A DNA stretch of 64,000 bases from Acidobacteriota bacterium (GCA_026393985.1 JAPKZB010000091.1:62001-126000), one strand, 5' to 3'. Counted from the stretch's first letter, positions 1 through 9,270 are shown. Notes: a model not told the origin generated them from the sequence alone. A program made the numbers and translations.

Positions 1-1
1 C

Positions 2-130
2 ACCGGGGCCATGGTGGGCGCGCATCCCTTCGGCGGGTTCAACCTCTCCGGCACCGATTCAAAGGCCGGCGGGCCGGACTACCTGCTGCAGTTCCTGCAG
101 GCCAAGTCGATCGCTACCAGACTGCCATGA
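2..130 (+). CDS. L-glutamate gamma-semialdehyde (1-pyrroline-5-carboxylate) dehydrogenase, C-terminal end
   Basis: This open frame enters from the left edge and carries only the last 42 residues. It contains the motif [19 protein letters not shown] followed by PDYLLQF, which is the characteristic C-terminal tail of the aldehyde dehydrogenase that oxidises glutamate semialdehyde to glutamate in proline catabolism. Whether it is a stand-alone RocA-type enzyme or the end of a PutA fusion cannot be told from this piece. Its TGA stop overlaps the ATG of the next gene (ATGA at 127-130), so the two are probably cotranscribed. Confidence 0.85.
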   Translation, partial: TGAMVGAHPFGGFNLSGTDSKAGGPDYLLQFLQAKSIATRLP

Positions 131-438
131 GAATCCTCTCTGCCCTGATCCTGTCCGCTGTTCTGCTGCGGGCCAACGAAGCCTGCCGGCAGCACTATCA
201 GGCGCAACTTCCCCACGGGCAGACCTTCCGCATTCCGGCCCGCCAAAAGCTGCTCATTGAGTCGCGCCCGGCGGACTCCAAGGCCGCCCAGATCCTCTGG
301 GGCATTGGCTTCGTTTCGCAAAATGCGGGGGCGACCGAACAGCGCGAGTTCGTCTGCCTGCTCGATGCCCGTGGCAAGGCCACGGCCGTCTATCTGAAGC
401 CGCTGCCGCCTTCCGCCCCCAGCCTCGCGCGCCGCTAG
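127..438 (+). CDS. Small secreted protein of unknown function
   Basis: A 103-residue protein with an N-terminal hydrophobic stretch of about 17 residues after MRIL, consistent with a Sec signal peptide, followed by a short soluble domain with two cysteines (one just after the leader, one near residue 77). I do not recognise a family. It starts inside the stop of the upstream dehydrogenase gene (ATGA), which suggests translational coupling. Its 3' end overlaps the 3' end of rfbB on the other strand by 4 nt. Two shadow frames on the minus strand over the same DNA look unlike protein. Confidence 0.6.
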   Translation: MRILSALILSAVLLRANEACRQHYQAQLPHGQTFRIPARQKLLIESRPADSKAAQILWGIGFVSQNAGATEQREFVCLLDARGKATAVYLKPLPPSAPSLARR

Positions 439-1445
439 CGGTTGGCGTAGTTCTGGGCGTAGTATTCGCGATAGGCGCCGGAGCGCACCCGCTCAATCCA
501 CGCGGTGTTCTGCCGGTACCAGTCAATGGTGGCCGCCAGGCCCGTTTCAAACTCCATCTCCGGCGCCCAGCCCGTTTCGCGCGTGATCTTATCGCTGGTT
601 AGCGCATAGCGCCGGTCATGGCCCGGCCGGTCCTTGACGTATTGGATTAGCGAACGGTCACGGCCCGTGGCGGCGATAATCCGTTCGACCACTTCGAGAT
701 TCGGCAGCGCGCGGCTGCCGCCGATGTTGTACACCTGCCCCGGACGGCCGCGTTCGAGCACGGCGCGGATGGCCCGGCAGTGGTCGTCAACGTAGAGCCA
801 GTCGCGCACCTGCTGCCCGTCTCCGTAAACCGGCAGCGGTTTGCCTTCGAGGGCGTTGGCAATCATCAGCGGGATGAGCTTTTCGGGGAACTGGTAGGGC
901 CCGTAGTTGTTCGAGGCGCGGGTCACCGTGACCGCCATCTTATAAGTGGTGTGGTAAGAGAGTGCGAGCAGGTCCGAGCCGGCCTTCGAGGCCGAATACG
1001 GGCTGCTGGTCACCAGCGGATAGTTTTCGTCGGCCTCGTGCGGTTCGGGGATCGAGCCGTAGACCTCGTCGGTGGAGACGTGCAGAAAACGCCCAACGCC
1101 ATACTTCCGCGCGGCTTCGAGCAGCGTGAACGTCCCGAACAGGTTCGTCCGCACCACCGGTTCCGGGGACAGAATGCTGCGGTCCACGTGGCTTTCGGCC
1201 GCGAAGTGCACGATGGCGTCAGGTTGCTCCTGTTCGACCAACGCATTCACAGCCGCCGGGTCGGCGATGTCGCCCTGCACGAAACGATAGCGGGCATCGG
1301 CGGCCACCGGGGCGAGGTTGTCCAGGTTCCCCGCGTAGGTGAGCGTGTCGAGAACGGTGAGACGAACCGGCTCTGAACCCGCCAACAGCAGACGAACGAA
1401 GGCCGAACCGATAAATCCGGCGCCGCCGGTGACAATTAACTTCAC
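435..1445 (-). CDS. rfbB: dTDP-glucose 4,6-dehydratase
   Basis: Converts dTDP-D-glucose to dTDP-4-keto-6-deoxyglucose, the second step of dTDP-L-rhamnose synthesis. The 336-residue extended-SDR protein has the NAD-binding GGAGFIGS motif near residue 7, the STDEVYG segment at about 124-130 and the catalytic YSASK (Tyr150, Lys154). Length is normal for RmlB. It is the last gene of a minus-strand operon rfbA-rfbC-rfbB and its start overlaps the rfbC stop by 4 nt (1442-1445). Confidence 0.95.
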   Translation of the reverse strand: MKLIVTGGAGFIGSAFVRLLLAGSEPVRLTVLDTLTYAGNLDNLAPVAADARYRFVQGDIADPAAVNALVEQEQPDAIVHFAAESHVDRSILSPEPVVRTNLFGTFTLLEAARKYGVGRFLHVSTDEVYGSIPEPHEADENYPLVTSSPYSASKAGSDLLALSYHTTYKMAVTVTRASNNYGPYQFPEKLIPLMIANALEGKPLPVYGDGQQVRDWLYVDDHCRAIRAVLERGRPGQVYNIGGSRALPNLEVVERIIAATGRDRSLIQYVKDRPGHDRRYALTSDKITRETGWAPEMEFETGLAATIDWYRQNTAWIERVRSGAYREYYAQNYANR

Positions 1446-1954
1446 TTGTGTTGTAACTCCCAGTCGTAGGCGATGGCGGCGTCGTTGTGGGGGATACGCC
1501 CTTCGTCGGAGGGATCGTAAAGCCGGTTGGTGAGATAGACGAGCACGCCGGGATCTCCGCTAATCACCTTGTAGCCGTGTGCCACGCCCGGTGGAATCAG
1601 CAGTTGCCACGGGCGAAGCGCGCCGATGTAGAGGGTGTTCCGCAGGCCGTAAGTGGCCGAGCCTTCGCGCAGATCCACCAGCGCCACCTGAAACATGCCG
1701 GCCGCGGCGAGCCAGCAATCGGTCTGTTTTTGATGAATGTGAAACGCCTTGATGGTGCCGGGGTAGCTGAGCGCCGTCGATACCTGCGTGGATTCGGGCG
1801 GGAACTCCGCCACCAGCCCTTGTCCGAGGCGCGCCACTTCGAGGAAGTAGCCCCGGTCGTCCGGCCAAAGATCGACCTTGACGATCCGAACGCCAGGAAT
1901 CAGATGCTCACTATCCGGCTTCAGAATGACTTTGCCGATGCCCTTCTCGTTCAA
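1442..1954 (-). CDS. rfbC: dTDP-4-dehydrorhamnose 3,5-epimerase family protein
   Basis: A 170-residue cupin-fold protein placed between rfbA and rfbB, so it most likely epimerises dTDP-4-keto-6-deoxyglucose at C3 and C5. The active-site histidine region reads AFHIHQKQTDCW rather than the usual GLHYQ-type motif, so it belongs to a divergent branch of the RmlC family. The later PGVAHGY segment near residue 125 is family-like. It overlaps its neighbours by 4 nt on each side, so the three genes are translationally coupled. A 3-epimerase or a different keto-sugar specificity is possible. Confidence 0.85.
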   Translation of the reverse strand: MNEKGIGKVILKPDSEHLIPGVRIVKVDLWPDDRGYFLEVARLGQGLVAEFPPESTQVSTALSYPGTIKAFHIHQKQTDCWLAAAGMFQVALVDLREGSATYGLRNTLYIGALRPWQLLIPPGVAHGYKVISGDPGVLVYLTNRLYDPSDEGRIPHNDAAIAYDWELQHK

Positions 1955-2688
1955 TCGTCTGACTCCGTTTTTCCCTTCGTTTCCGCCACCAGATTGTTGG
2001 CGCGGAGGAGGCTTTCAAAGGTGCCGGCGTCGGTCCACCAGCCCTTGAGATAAGAAAACGCCATGGTCCCATCGGCGATGTAGGAGTTATTGACGTCGGT
2101 GATCTCTAACTCGCCACGTTCGGAACGCTTGAGCCCCTTTACTTTTTCAAACACGTGCTCGTCGTAGAGGTAGAAACCGGTTACGGCGAGGTTCGACTTG
2201 GGCTGTTTCGGTTTCTCTTCGATTCCGATAATCTTGTCGCCGACGATCTCGGCGACGCCGAACCGTTCGGCGTCCTCCACCTCTTTGAGCAGAATCCGCG
2301 CGCCGCCCGGTTGGGCGCGGAAGGCTTCGACGGCCTCTTCGATGGACCCTTCAATGATATTGTCGCCGAGCACGACGCAGATGCGTTCGCCGTCGGCGAA
2401 ATGTTCGGCCAGCGAGAGCGCCTCGGCGATGCCGCCTTCGCCCTCCTGATAGGTGAAGTCCAGGTGCGTTAATCCAAACTCCTTGCCGTTGGCGAGCAGG
2501 CGGAGAAAATCCCCGGCGTTCCGCCCGCCGGTCACCACCAGAATGTCTCGGATGCCCGCGTCTACCAGCGTCTGGATCGGGTAATAAATCATCGGCTTGT
2601 CGTAGATCGGCAGCAGATGCTTATTCGTAATCTTCGTTAAGGGGAAAAGCCGGCTTCCCGTGCCTCCCGCCAGTACTACACCTTTCAT
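1951..2688 (-). CDS. rfbA: Glucose-1-phosphate thymidylyltransferase, short form
   Basis: Forms dTDP-glucose from dTTP and glucose 1-phosphate. The nucleotidyltransferase signature LAGGTGSRLFPLT is at residues 6-18, followed by NKHLLPIYDKPMIYYP, VLGDNI near residue 107 and the WWTDAGTFESLL segment near the C-terminus. At 245 residues it is shorter than the roughly 290-residue proteobacterial RmlA because the C-terminal helical part is missing; short forms are known in other phyla. It is the first gene of the rfb operon. A short AAAGG-like ribosome site precedes the ATG. Confidence 0.92.
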   Translation of the reverse strand: MKGVVLAGGTGSRLFPLTKITNKHLLPIYDKPMIYYPIQTLVDAGIRDILVVTGGRNAGDFLRLLANGKEFGLTHLDFTYQEGEGGIAEALSLAEHFADGERICVVLGDNIIEGSIEEAVEAFRAQPGGARILLKEVEDAERFGVAEIVGDKIIGIEEKPKQPKSNLAVTGFYLYDEHVFEKVKGLKRSERGELEITDVNNSYIADGTMAFSYLKGWWTDAGTFESLLRANNLVAETKGKTESDD

Positions 2689-2758
2689 TGAAACCTTTTC
2701 AATCCACTCAGTTTAGCCAAGCAATTTAAGACTCCTGTTAGAATACACGATCAACCCC

Positions 2759-3109
2759 ATGCAGCTCCATCAATGGAAGGCTATCCCCCTTGAACAGCTC
2801 AGCGCGGCGCTCGCCCGCCGGGCCATCCACACCGACCGGATCACCATTGCCCGCCTCGAACTGAAGCAGGGCGCCGTGGTGCCCGATCATCATCACGAAA
2901 ACGAGCAGGTCACGATTCTCATGGCCGGCAAGCTGCAGTTCATCACGGCCGACCAGGACCTGACCATCGAAGCCGGCGAGGTGATGCAGATTCCGTCCAA
3001 CGTTGTTCACCGGGTGATTGCGCTCGAAGACTCCTGGGTGTTTGACCTGTTCGCCCCCGTCCGCGCCGATTGGCTCCGCGGCGACGACGCCTATCTCCGG
3101 CGCGGCTGA
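2759..3109 (+). CDS. Cupin-domain protein
   Basis: A 116-residue single-domain cupin. The metal-binding cupin motif 1 appears as VVPDHHHENEQVTILMAGKL (residues about 40-60) and motif 2 as MQIPSNVVHRVIA (about 79-91), supplying the expected histidine and glutamate ligands. Small cupins of this type can be isomerases, dioxygenases or sensory domains, and nothing here separates these. It is divergent from rfbA across 70 nt, and its 3' end overlaps the opposing VCBS-like gene by 19 nt. Confidence 0.8.
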   Translation: MQLHQWKAIPLEQLSAALARRAIHTDRITIARLELKQGAVVPDHHHENEQVTILMAGKLQFITADQDLTIEAGEVMQIPSNVVHRVIALEDSWVFDLFAPVRADWLRGDDAYLRRG

Positions 3110-4002
3110 CCAACGGCTTCCGGGCTGACCACGACGCCACCCGGGAGCAGCGCGACGACGGGAGCCCCGGAGGCAATCGGCCGGCCGGAGGGCCACTCGG
3201 TCACGCCGCTGGCGTGGCCGATCCACAGCGACGCGCCGGCGACGGCCACCGCCCGCGGGGCCGTGAAGCTCCCGTCGGCCACCTCCGGCCAAAGCTGCCG
3301 GGGGTCGCCCGGCCGGGCGAAGTAGCGCAGCGGCGCCTCGGCCACCTCGCGCTGCAGCGCCACCACGCCGCCGCGCCAGGGCGCGAGCACGAAGTTGGCG
3401 TCCGCTGGGTTGGTCGACAGCAGGTTGATGGCAAAAATGCGCCACGGCAGATCGAACCGCTCCGGGCTGCGGACCCAGTAGTTGCCGCAGAAGATGTCCG
3501 GGCGCCCGTCGCCATCGACATCGGCCAGCGCCAGGCCCCCCTGCCGCGAGGGCGTGTAGATCGAGTAGATCTCCCGCATCTGCCAGCGCCCGCGGTCCCG
3601 CCAGTAGAAACGGACCTGCTGGGCGCGGTGGACCATCAGAAACCCGCTGCGGCCGAACAGAGTGGCCGGCCGGCACTCGTGCAGTTCGACGTCCTCGTCG
3701 ATCGTTTCGGCCCGGTAGGCCGGGGCCGCCAGGAACACGAGGCGCCCGAGCGTGCCTTCGGCCGGGCGCTCGGCCAGCACCAGATGGCGCCCGACGAGCA
3801 CGCAGCCCCCGTCGTCGTAGCCGTGCGCGGCCCGCGCCAGTTCCTGGAACGCGGGGCCGTTCCAGGCGAGCACTCGCCGCCCCCACGTAAACTGGCCGGC
3901 GCCACCCCGCAAGCCCTCGCCCGGCAGCTCACGCCGCCACTCCCACTCCCACTCCTGGCCGAGCAGTACCATTCCCCAGAGGCCGATTAAACTGAGCCGC
4001 AC
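3091..4002 (-). CDS. Secreted VCBS/FG-GAP-repeat-like protein
   Basis: A 303-residue protein with a short hydrophobic leader (MRLSLIGLWGMVLLG). It contains one clear calcium-binding FG-GAP/VCBS repeat, GLALADVDGDGRPDIFCGN, near residues 155-173, and the remainder looks like degenerate beta-propeller blades. Proteins of this type are exported beta-propellers with unknown ligands. The gene sits between the cupin and the SirB1-family gene and is convergent with the cupin. Only one repeat is well conserved, so the propeller assignment is partly inference. Confidence 0.65.
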   Translation of the reverse strand: MRLSLIGLWGMVLLGQEWEWEWRRELPGEGLRGGAGQFTWGRRVLAWNGPAFQELARAAHGYDDGGCVLVGRHLVLAERPAEGTLGRLVFLAAPAYRAETIDEDVELHECRPATLFGRSGFLMVHRAQQVRFYWRDRGRWQMREIYSIYTPSRQGGLALADVDGDGRPDIFCGNYWVRSPERFDLPWRIFAINLLSTNPADANFVLAPWRGGVVALQREVAEAPLRYFARPGDPRQLWPEVADGSFTAPRAVAVAGASLWIGHASGVTEWPSGRPIASGAPVVALLPGGVVVSPEAVGQPRRR

Positions 4003-4019
4003 GCTCTGCTATTCTAGCC

Positions 4020-4844
4020 ATGCCTGCCATGGATGCGCTGATCGACATCTTGACACGCGCGGAATCCGACGCTCCGTTGGATCTCGCGGCTCTTGAATTG
4101 GCATCCATAGAGTTCCCCCGTCTCGATCCGGCGCCCTTCATCGACATCCTCGACTCCTACGCCAACGAGGTCGACGAGCGGATGCGGATGGAGTATGACG
4201 GCGTCGAACGACTGCAGGTGCTGCACGATTTCCTGTTCCAGGAGCAGGGATTTACGGGCAACGAGCGCGACTACTACAACGCCCGCAACAGCTGCCTGAA
4301 CGAAGTGATCGCCGCGCGGACGGGCATTCCCATCACGCTCTCGGTGGTCTACATGGCCATCGCCGAACGCCTGGAGATGCCGGTTTACGGCATCGGGCTG
4401 CCGGGCCATTTTCTGTGCAGCTACGAAGACGAAGGCTTCCAGACCTACATCGACGTCTTTCATCAGGGCACGCTAATGACGGCCGAGCAGTGCGTCGACT
4501 TTGCCCGCTCGCTGACTGGTATGGACATCTCCGATGCGCCGCAGTTGCTCAAGCCGGTGACCCCGCGCCAGATTCTGATCCGGATGCTGAACAATCTCCG
4601 CAGCATCTACCTGCGCGGCAAGGAGTATCCGAAGGCGTCGCAGGTGCTCGACCTGTTGTTGCAGGCCAGCCCCACCGACGCCGACAGCTACATTTTGCGC
4701 GGGGCGGTGAACGTGGAGTTGAAAAAGTTCCAGGCCGCCCGCGCGGATTTTGAACGCTACCTGGCGCTGGTGCCGGACGCCCGGGACCGCGACCGCGTGG
4801 AACAGCAGATCGCGATCATCGACCGGCGCCTGTCGCGTTCTTAA
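4020..4844 (+). CDS. SirB1-family protein (transglutaminase-like core plus TPR)
   Basis: A 274-residue cytoplasmic protein. Residues about 30-160 form the SirB1 transglutaminase-like core, with Cys92 in NSCLNEVI, His130 in GHFLCSY and Asp145 in TYIDVFHQG, a plausible Cys-His-Asp triad. Residues about 195-265 hold two TPR-like helical repeats (KEYPKASQVLDLLLQASPTD and following). The family's substrate is not established. It reads away from the neighbouring VCBS-like gene with 17 nt between starts. An in-frame ATG 9 nt downstream is an alternative start. Confidence 0.85.
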   Translation: MPAMDALIDILTRAESDAPLDLAALELASIEFPRLDPAPFIDILDSYANEVDERMRMEYDGVERLQVLHDFLFQEQGFTGNERDYYNARNSCLNEVIAARTGIPITLSVVYMAIAERLEMPVYGIGLPGHFLCSYEDEGFQTYIDVFHQGTLMTAEQCVDFARSLTGMDISDAPQLLKPVTPRQILIRMLNNLRSIYLRGKEYPKASQVLDLLLQASPTDADSYILRGAVNVELKKFQAARADFERYLALVPDARDRDRVEQQIAIIDRRLSRS

Positions 4845-4852
4845 GTTTCCCG

Positions 4853-7800
4853 TTACAAGACGGTTACCGACTTCAGGTTGTCAGCGGGCAGCCGGTCGAT
4901 CAGCTGCCGGAACGGGTCCACGCCCGCTTTTTCCGGCAACTCGTCGACGGTAAAGGTGAACTCGGCTTCGCCCGACCGCAGCGGCACCCGCTGGCGGTGG
5001 AGCGTCCGGCCGTAGCGCTGGCCCTTCTCCGGTTTGGCGAAGGCGCCGATTTCGATCTGGTCGGCGACCGGCACCTCGGTCTCGTTGCCCTTCTCGTCGG
5101 CCTTGTACTTGCGGGTCTCGATGCGGATGGTCACGTCGAACTTACCGTCGGCCCGCTTTTTGGCCGTGGCGGCAGTGGTGCGGTTGGCAAAGAGGGTGAT
5201 GTCTTCGAACAGGTCTTTGAGCAGCGGCCGCAGTTCGGCGGGGGTCTCCTCGGCGAGGGCGTCGAGGAGGGCGTAGGAGGTCGGATAGGGCGGTGGCTGA
5301 TAGGCGTACTGCGCGATGACCTTGCGCAGGGCGCGGTTGATGGCCTCTTCGCCGATCATCTCCTTCAGGTGGTACACGGCGGCGCTGCCTTTCTGATAGT
5401 GGATGTAGCCTTGCGAGGCTTCGACGCGGAGCAGGGGCCGTTCCTTCAAACGCTCCTGCCCGCGGGCGGCGAGATAGCGGTCAACCTCGTATTCAAGGAA
5501 CTTCCGCATCATGTCCCGGCCGTACTCCTTCTCCATCACCATCAGCGCCGAGTACTGCGCCAGGGTTTCCGACAGCAGCGTACCGCCCTGCATGTAAGCT
5601 CCGGTGACTTGATGCGCCCACCACTGATGGCCCATTTCGTGGGCCACGATGTAGCGGACCATGTCGATGTCGTCTGGCTTGTCGAGTTTGGAGATGAAGC
5701 CGATGGCCTCGGAGTAGGGCATGGTGCCGGGGAAGGCCTGGGCGAAGGTGGCCACGCGCGGGAACTCGATGATCCGCGCCTGTTTGTGCGCGTAGGGGCC
5801 GAAGTTCTTGGTGTAGTAGTCGAGCGAGGCCTGAATCGCCTTCATCATCTTCGGCACGTTCCAGTGGTGTTCGGGATGGTAGTAGACCTCGGTCCGGATT
5901 CCGTTCCATTCTTCGCGGGCGACGGCGTAGCGGGCCGACATAAAACTGTAGAAGTTGAGCGAATCGCGGTCGACGCGGTAGTGGAAGTAGCGGCGGCCGT
6001 TTTCGTTCCACTCCCGGGTGAGCGAGCCGGGGGCGATGGCGATCTGGTCGGCCGCGGTGCCGATGGTGGTTTCCACACTCACCCAGTCGGCGTTGTTGCT
6101 GATGTAGGTGTTGCGGCAGCGGGCGGTGCAGTTGCGTTCGAGGGCGGGCATGAGATCCTTTTCCGGGAGTCCGCGCTTGGTCCGGTCGTTCCGGTTGTCG
6201 ATCTCGTATTGGTCCTGGTAGCCGATCTGGGGCAGGATCGAGTTGTTGAAGAACGTGCCGTTGGGGGAGACTTCGACGGCGGGAGTCGTGTTCTGGATGC
6301 CTTGGGGCCGGAACGAGGTGGTGAGGCGCAGCTGGCGCTTTTCGCCCGGTGCGAGGGGCGGGGAAAGCTTGTAGATGCGATAGGAGAGCCGGGGGTCGTC
6401 CTTTTCGACCGTGGCGCCGTCCATCTGGATCTCGTGCCGGTAGCCGCGGTCGAGCACGAGGTGCATGGCGGTGAGCGGGGCGGCGTGGGGGTTGATCAAC
6501 TGCTGGTCGGCCTTGACGACGAGTTCCCGCCGGTCCGGATAGAGTTCGATGTGGTAGCGGACGCTCGTGATGCGCGGCTGAGGCAGATTTTCAAACTGTT
6601 TGTAGGTCTTTTCGTATTCGGCCTGGAGGTTCAGGATCGTTTCGGGGCCCAGGAGTGGGTTGAGGACGGCGGTGTTGTAGTAGAGCCACCCGCCCAGGGC
6701 GGCGGCGGCGGAGGCGCACAGCAGGGCGGCGGTGCGGAGAGCGCCGGAGAGGGCGAAGCGGCGCTGCTTGCCGCGCGGCCAGAAGGCCACGGTGAGCAAG
6801 GCGAGGACGGCGGCGATGAGCAGCCAGTAGCCGGTGAAGCTCCACCAGTTGAGGAGGTAGGGGCCGTAGCCATAGAAGTCCGAGTAGGTGTAGGGCGGGC
6901 GCGAGGCGTAGCGGACGAGGCGCGTGGCTACGTTGAGCGGCGCCCAGACAAGGCCATTGGCCACCAGGAGAATGATGTAGCTGAAGTAGCCCACATACTT
7001 GTTGGGCGAGAGCACATGGATGAAGAACGCCAGCACGGCCTGCAGGACGAACAGCGAGAAGTCGTAGACGAAGAGCTCGGTGGCGTAGAGGCCCAACTGG
7101 TAGCGAGTGTAGCCTTGCGAGGCCTGGAAGGCGATGCCAACGGCCATCATCAGCGCCTGGATCATGGCGATGACCCCGAGCAGGGCGGTGAACTTGGCGG
7201 CGTAGGTGAGGGCGGAGGCGTGGGGCGCGGCGTCGGTGATCTCGTCCATGCGGGCGTCGCGTTCACGCCAGACGAGGACGCCGGCGTAGTAGGTGATCAT
7301 GGCCAGCAGGAAGATGTAGAGCGAACTCTGAATGGTCTCGACTATCCGGTAGGTTACTGGCAGAAAGGTGTTGCCGTAGCCTTCGCTGGTCGAGAAGATC
7401 AGACTCGGCGCGGTATGCAGCAGCGCGGCAACGAGCAGCACGAGAAAGCTGGTGGTGCGGACGAGACCCCAGAACTCGAACCGGAGCAGACCGGCAAACT
7501 GCGGCCAGGCGGAGAGCCGGTAGCTGACGGCGGGCAACTCGAACGTGCCCGAGGGGCTGCCCGCGGGGGCGGCGTCGACCGCGGCGGGCGCGGCGCCGGC
7601 GCGGGAACGTTCGGCGAAGGAGAATCGCCTGTAGCCGAAGCCGAAGACGAGCGCGCCGATGCCAAGCCACAGCAGGCGGTTCCAGAGCAGCATCCCCTCC
7701 CAGCCGAGCGAGAGCGTATTCTTGTCGGCCACGGTCCAGTATTTGGTCATCAGGCCGAAGGTCCGGGCGCCGAAGGGGTCGATGAGGGCGGCGATGGTCT

Positions 7801-8404
7801 CGTTGTCGAGATCCTGGGTGAGGACCTCGGAGACGCCGTAGCCGGTGAGCAGAAGCAGGCTGCCGATGAAGCTGGTGGCGGTGCTGCGGGTGAGGATGGC
7901 GATGGTAAAAATGATCGCGCCGGAGAAGAGCGTGTTGGGAATGGCGAACACCAGGATGCTCTTCCAGTGCGCCGCGGCGACGACGGGCCCCCATCGCTCG
8001 GCGTCGTTCCAGGGCATGACGGCGGAGAGCAGAATGCCGGCTGAGATGCCGAGGAAGGGGATGACGGCGACGGCGGCCGACCCGAGGAACCGGCCGAGCA
8101 GGTAGTCGCGTTTGCGAATCGGCGCGGTGAACAGGAGTTGGTGGGTGTTGTAGGCAAACTCCCGGCTGGCGGCCGAGTTGACGAACGCCGTCGTCATCAT
8201 CAGCGTGAATACGCCCATGATGGAGTAGAAATTCTGGACGACGAAGGGAGCGTTGCGGAAGGTGTTTTCGAGGCTGGAACCCAGGGTGACCTTGTCGGTG
8301 GAGGTGGCGGCGAACACGAGCGTGCCGATGATGAAGAAGAACACCCACAGCATCATGCCGCGGAGCCAGAAGCGCAGTTCAAAGCTCAGGAAGCCGGTTA
8401 GCAT
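4853..8404 (-). CDS. ABC transporter permease fused to an M1-family aminopeptidase
   Basis: An 1183-residue fusion. Residues 1 to about 590 form a polytopic ABC-2-type permease with roughly a dozen hydrophobic segments. Residues about 610-1183 form a gluzincin peptidase domain with the zinc motif HEMGHQWW (His922, Glu923, His926) and a downstream Glu946 in LLSETLAQYSALM. The peptidase would lie on the extracytoplasmic side after the last membrane segment. The start overlaps the ATPase gene by 7 nt, so the two make one transporter. Such fusions are known in Acidobacteria and Bacteroidetes, but the substrate is unknown. Confidence 0.9.
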   Translation of the reverse strand: MLTGFLSFELRFWLRGMMLWVFFFIIGTLVFAATSTDKVTLGSSLENTFRNAPFVVQNFYSIMGVFTLMMTTAFVNSAASREFAYNTHQLLFTAPIRKRDYLLGRFLGSAAVAVIPFLGISAGILLSAVMPWNDAERWGPVVAAAHWKSILVFAIPNTLFSGAIIFTIAILTRSTATSFIGSLLLLTGYGVSEVLTQDLDNETIAALIDPFGARTFGLMTKYWTVADKNTLSLGWEGMLLWNRLLWLGIGALVFGFGYRRFSFAERSRAGAAPAAVDAAPAGSPSGTFELPAVSYRLSAWPQFAGLLRFEFWGLVRTTSFLVLLVAALLHTAPSLIFSTSEGYGNTFLPVTYRIVETIQSSLYIFLLAMITYYAGVLVWRERDARMDEITDAAPHASALTYAAKFTALLGVIAMIQALMMAVGIAFQASQGYTRYQLGLYATELFVYDFSLFVLQAVLAFFIHVLSPNKYVGYFSYIILLVANGLVWAPLNVATRLVRYASRPPYTYSDFYGYGPYLLNWWSFTGYWLLIAAVLALLTVAFWPRGKQRRFALSGALRTAALLCASAAAALGGWLYYNTAVLNPLLGPETILNLQAEYEKTYKQFENLPQPRITSVRYHIELYPDRRELVVKADQQLINPHAAPLTAMHLVLDRGYRHEIQMDGATVEKDDPRLSYRIYKLSPPLAPGEKRQLRLTTSFRPQGIQNTTPAVEVSPNGTFFNNSILPQIGYQDQYEIDNRNDRTKRGLPEKDLMPALERNCTARCRNTYISNNADWVSVETTIGTAADQIAIAPGSLTREWNENGRRYFHYRVDRDSLNFYSFMSARYAVAREEWNGIRTEVYYHPEHHWNVPKMMKAIQASLDYYTKNFGPYAHKQARIIEFPRVATFAQAFPGTMPYSEAIGFISKLDKPDDIDMVRYIVAHEMGHQWWAHQVTGAYMQGGTLLSETLAQYSALMVMEKEYGRDMMRKFLEYEVDRYLAARGQERLKERPLLRVEASQGYIHYQKGSAAVYHLKEMIGEEAINRALRKVIAQYAYQPPPYPTSYALLDALAEETPAELRPLLKDLFEDITLFANRTTAATAKKRADGKFDVTIRIETRKYKADEKGNETEVPVADQIEIGAFAKPEKGQRYGRTLHRQRVPLRSGEAEFTFTVDELPEKAGVDPFRQLIDRLPADNLKSVTVL

Positions 8405-9270
8405 AGGCCACCGATCCGGGAAAAGAAGACGTCTTCGAGGCCCGGGGCCGCGGGGGTGAACCCGTCGCCGGGCGAGGTGTCGGCGTAGACGTGCACGAGC
8501 GGCTGGCCGGCCACCATTTTGCTCGAGATCACGCGGTGGCCGGCTTCGAGGGCGGCGAGGTCGGCCTTCGGCACGCGCCGCTGCCAGACTTTGCCGGCGA
8601 GCGCGGCGACGGCGGCTTCCGGCTCGCCTTCGTAGAGCACGCGGCCCTGGTGGATGATGGCCATGCGGCTGCAGAGTTCAAGGACGTCCTCGACGATGTG
8701 GGTGGACAGGATGACGATGACGTTTTCGCCCACTTCGGCCAGCAGGTTGTAGAAGCGGTTCCGCTCGCCGGGGTCGAGGCCGGCCGTGGGTTCGTCGACG
8801 ATGAGCAGTTGGGGGTTGCCGATAAGCGCCTGCGCAATGCCGAAGCGCTGCCGCATGCCGCCTGAGAAGCTGGCGAGGGCTTTTTTGCGGTGATCGAAGA
8901 GGTTGACGCGTTCGAGCATGGCGCCCACCATGGCGCGCCGCTCCCCGGGGTGGACAAGACCCTTGAGCAGGGCCAGATGGTCGAGCATGTCCAGCGCGCT
9001 GATGCGCGGGTAGACGCCGAAATCCTGTGGCAGGTAGCCCAGACGGCGGCGCACGGCGTCCTTTTCCCGGAGCACGTCGAGACCGTCGAGGCGTATGGAG
9101 CCGGCGTCGGCATCCTGCAGCGTGGCGATGGTTCGCATCAGCGTACTTTTGCCCGCCCCGTTCTGCCCGAGTAACCCGTACATGCCCTTGGGGACGCGGA
9201 GGGACACGTTGTCGAGCGCCTTCACGCCGTTGGCGTAGGTTTTGGATAATCCTTCGATGACGAGTTCCAT
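8398..9270 (-). CDS. ABC transporter ATP-binding protein
   Basis: A 290-residue nucleotide-binding subunit with Walker A GQNGAGKS (about 35-42), signature SFSGGMRQR (about 134-142), Walker B LLIVDEP (about 155-161) and a switch histidine in LSTHIVEDV. It powers the permease/aminopeptidase fusion encoded immediately downstream, with which it overlaps. An AAGGAG ribosome site precedes the ATG by 5 nt. It is divergent from the VWA gene pair across about 125 nt that holds an inverted repeat. Confidence 0.93.
   Translation of the reverse strand: MELVIEGLSKTYANGVKALDNVSLRVPKGMYGLLGQNGAGKSTLMRTIATLQDADAGSIRLDGLDVLREKDAVRRRLGYLPQDFGVYPRISALDMLDHLALLKGLVHPGERRAMVGAMLERVNLFDHRKKALASFSGGMRQRFGIAQALIGNPQLLIVDEPTAGLDPGERNRFYNLLAEVGENVIVILSTHIVEDVLELCSRMAIIHQGRVLYEGEPEAAVAALAGKVWQRRVPKADLAALEAGHRVISSKMVAGQPLVHVYADTSPGDGFTPAAPGLEDVFFSRIGGLC

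Noticed and set aside
4997-8044. Open frame of 1015 codons on the plus strand
   Set aside because: It is antisense to the ABC-permease/M1 fusion, is dominated by Gly, Val, Ala, Asp and Glu runs, and has no recognisable motif. It is a GC-bias shadow frame.
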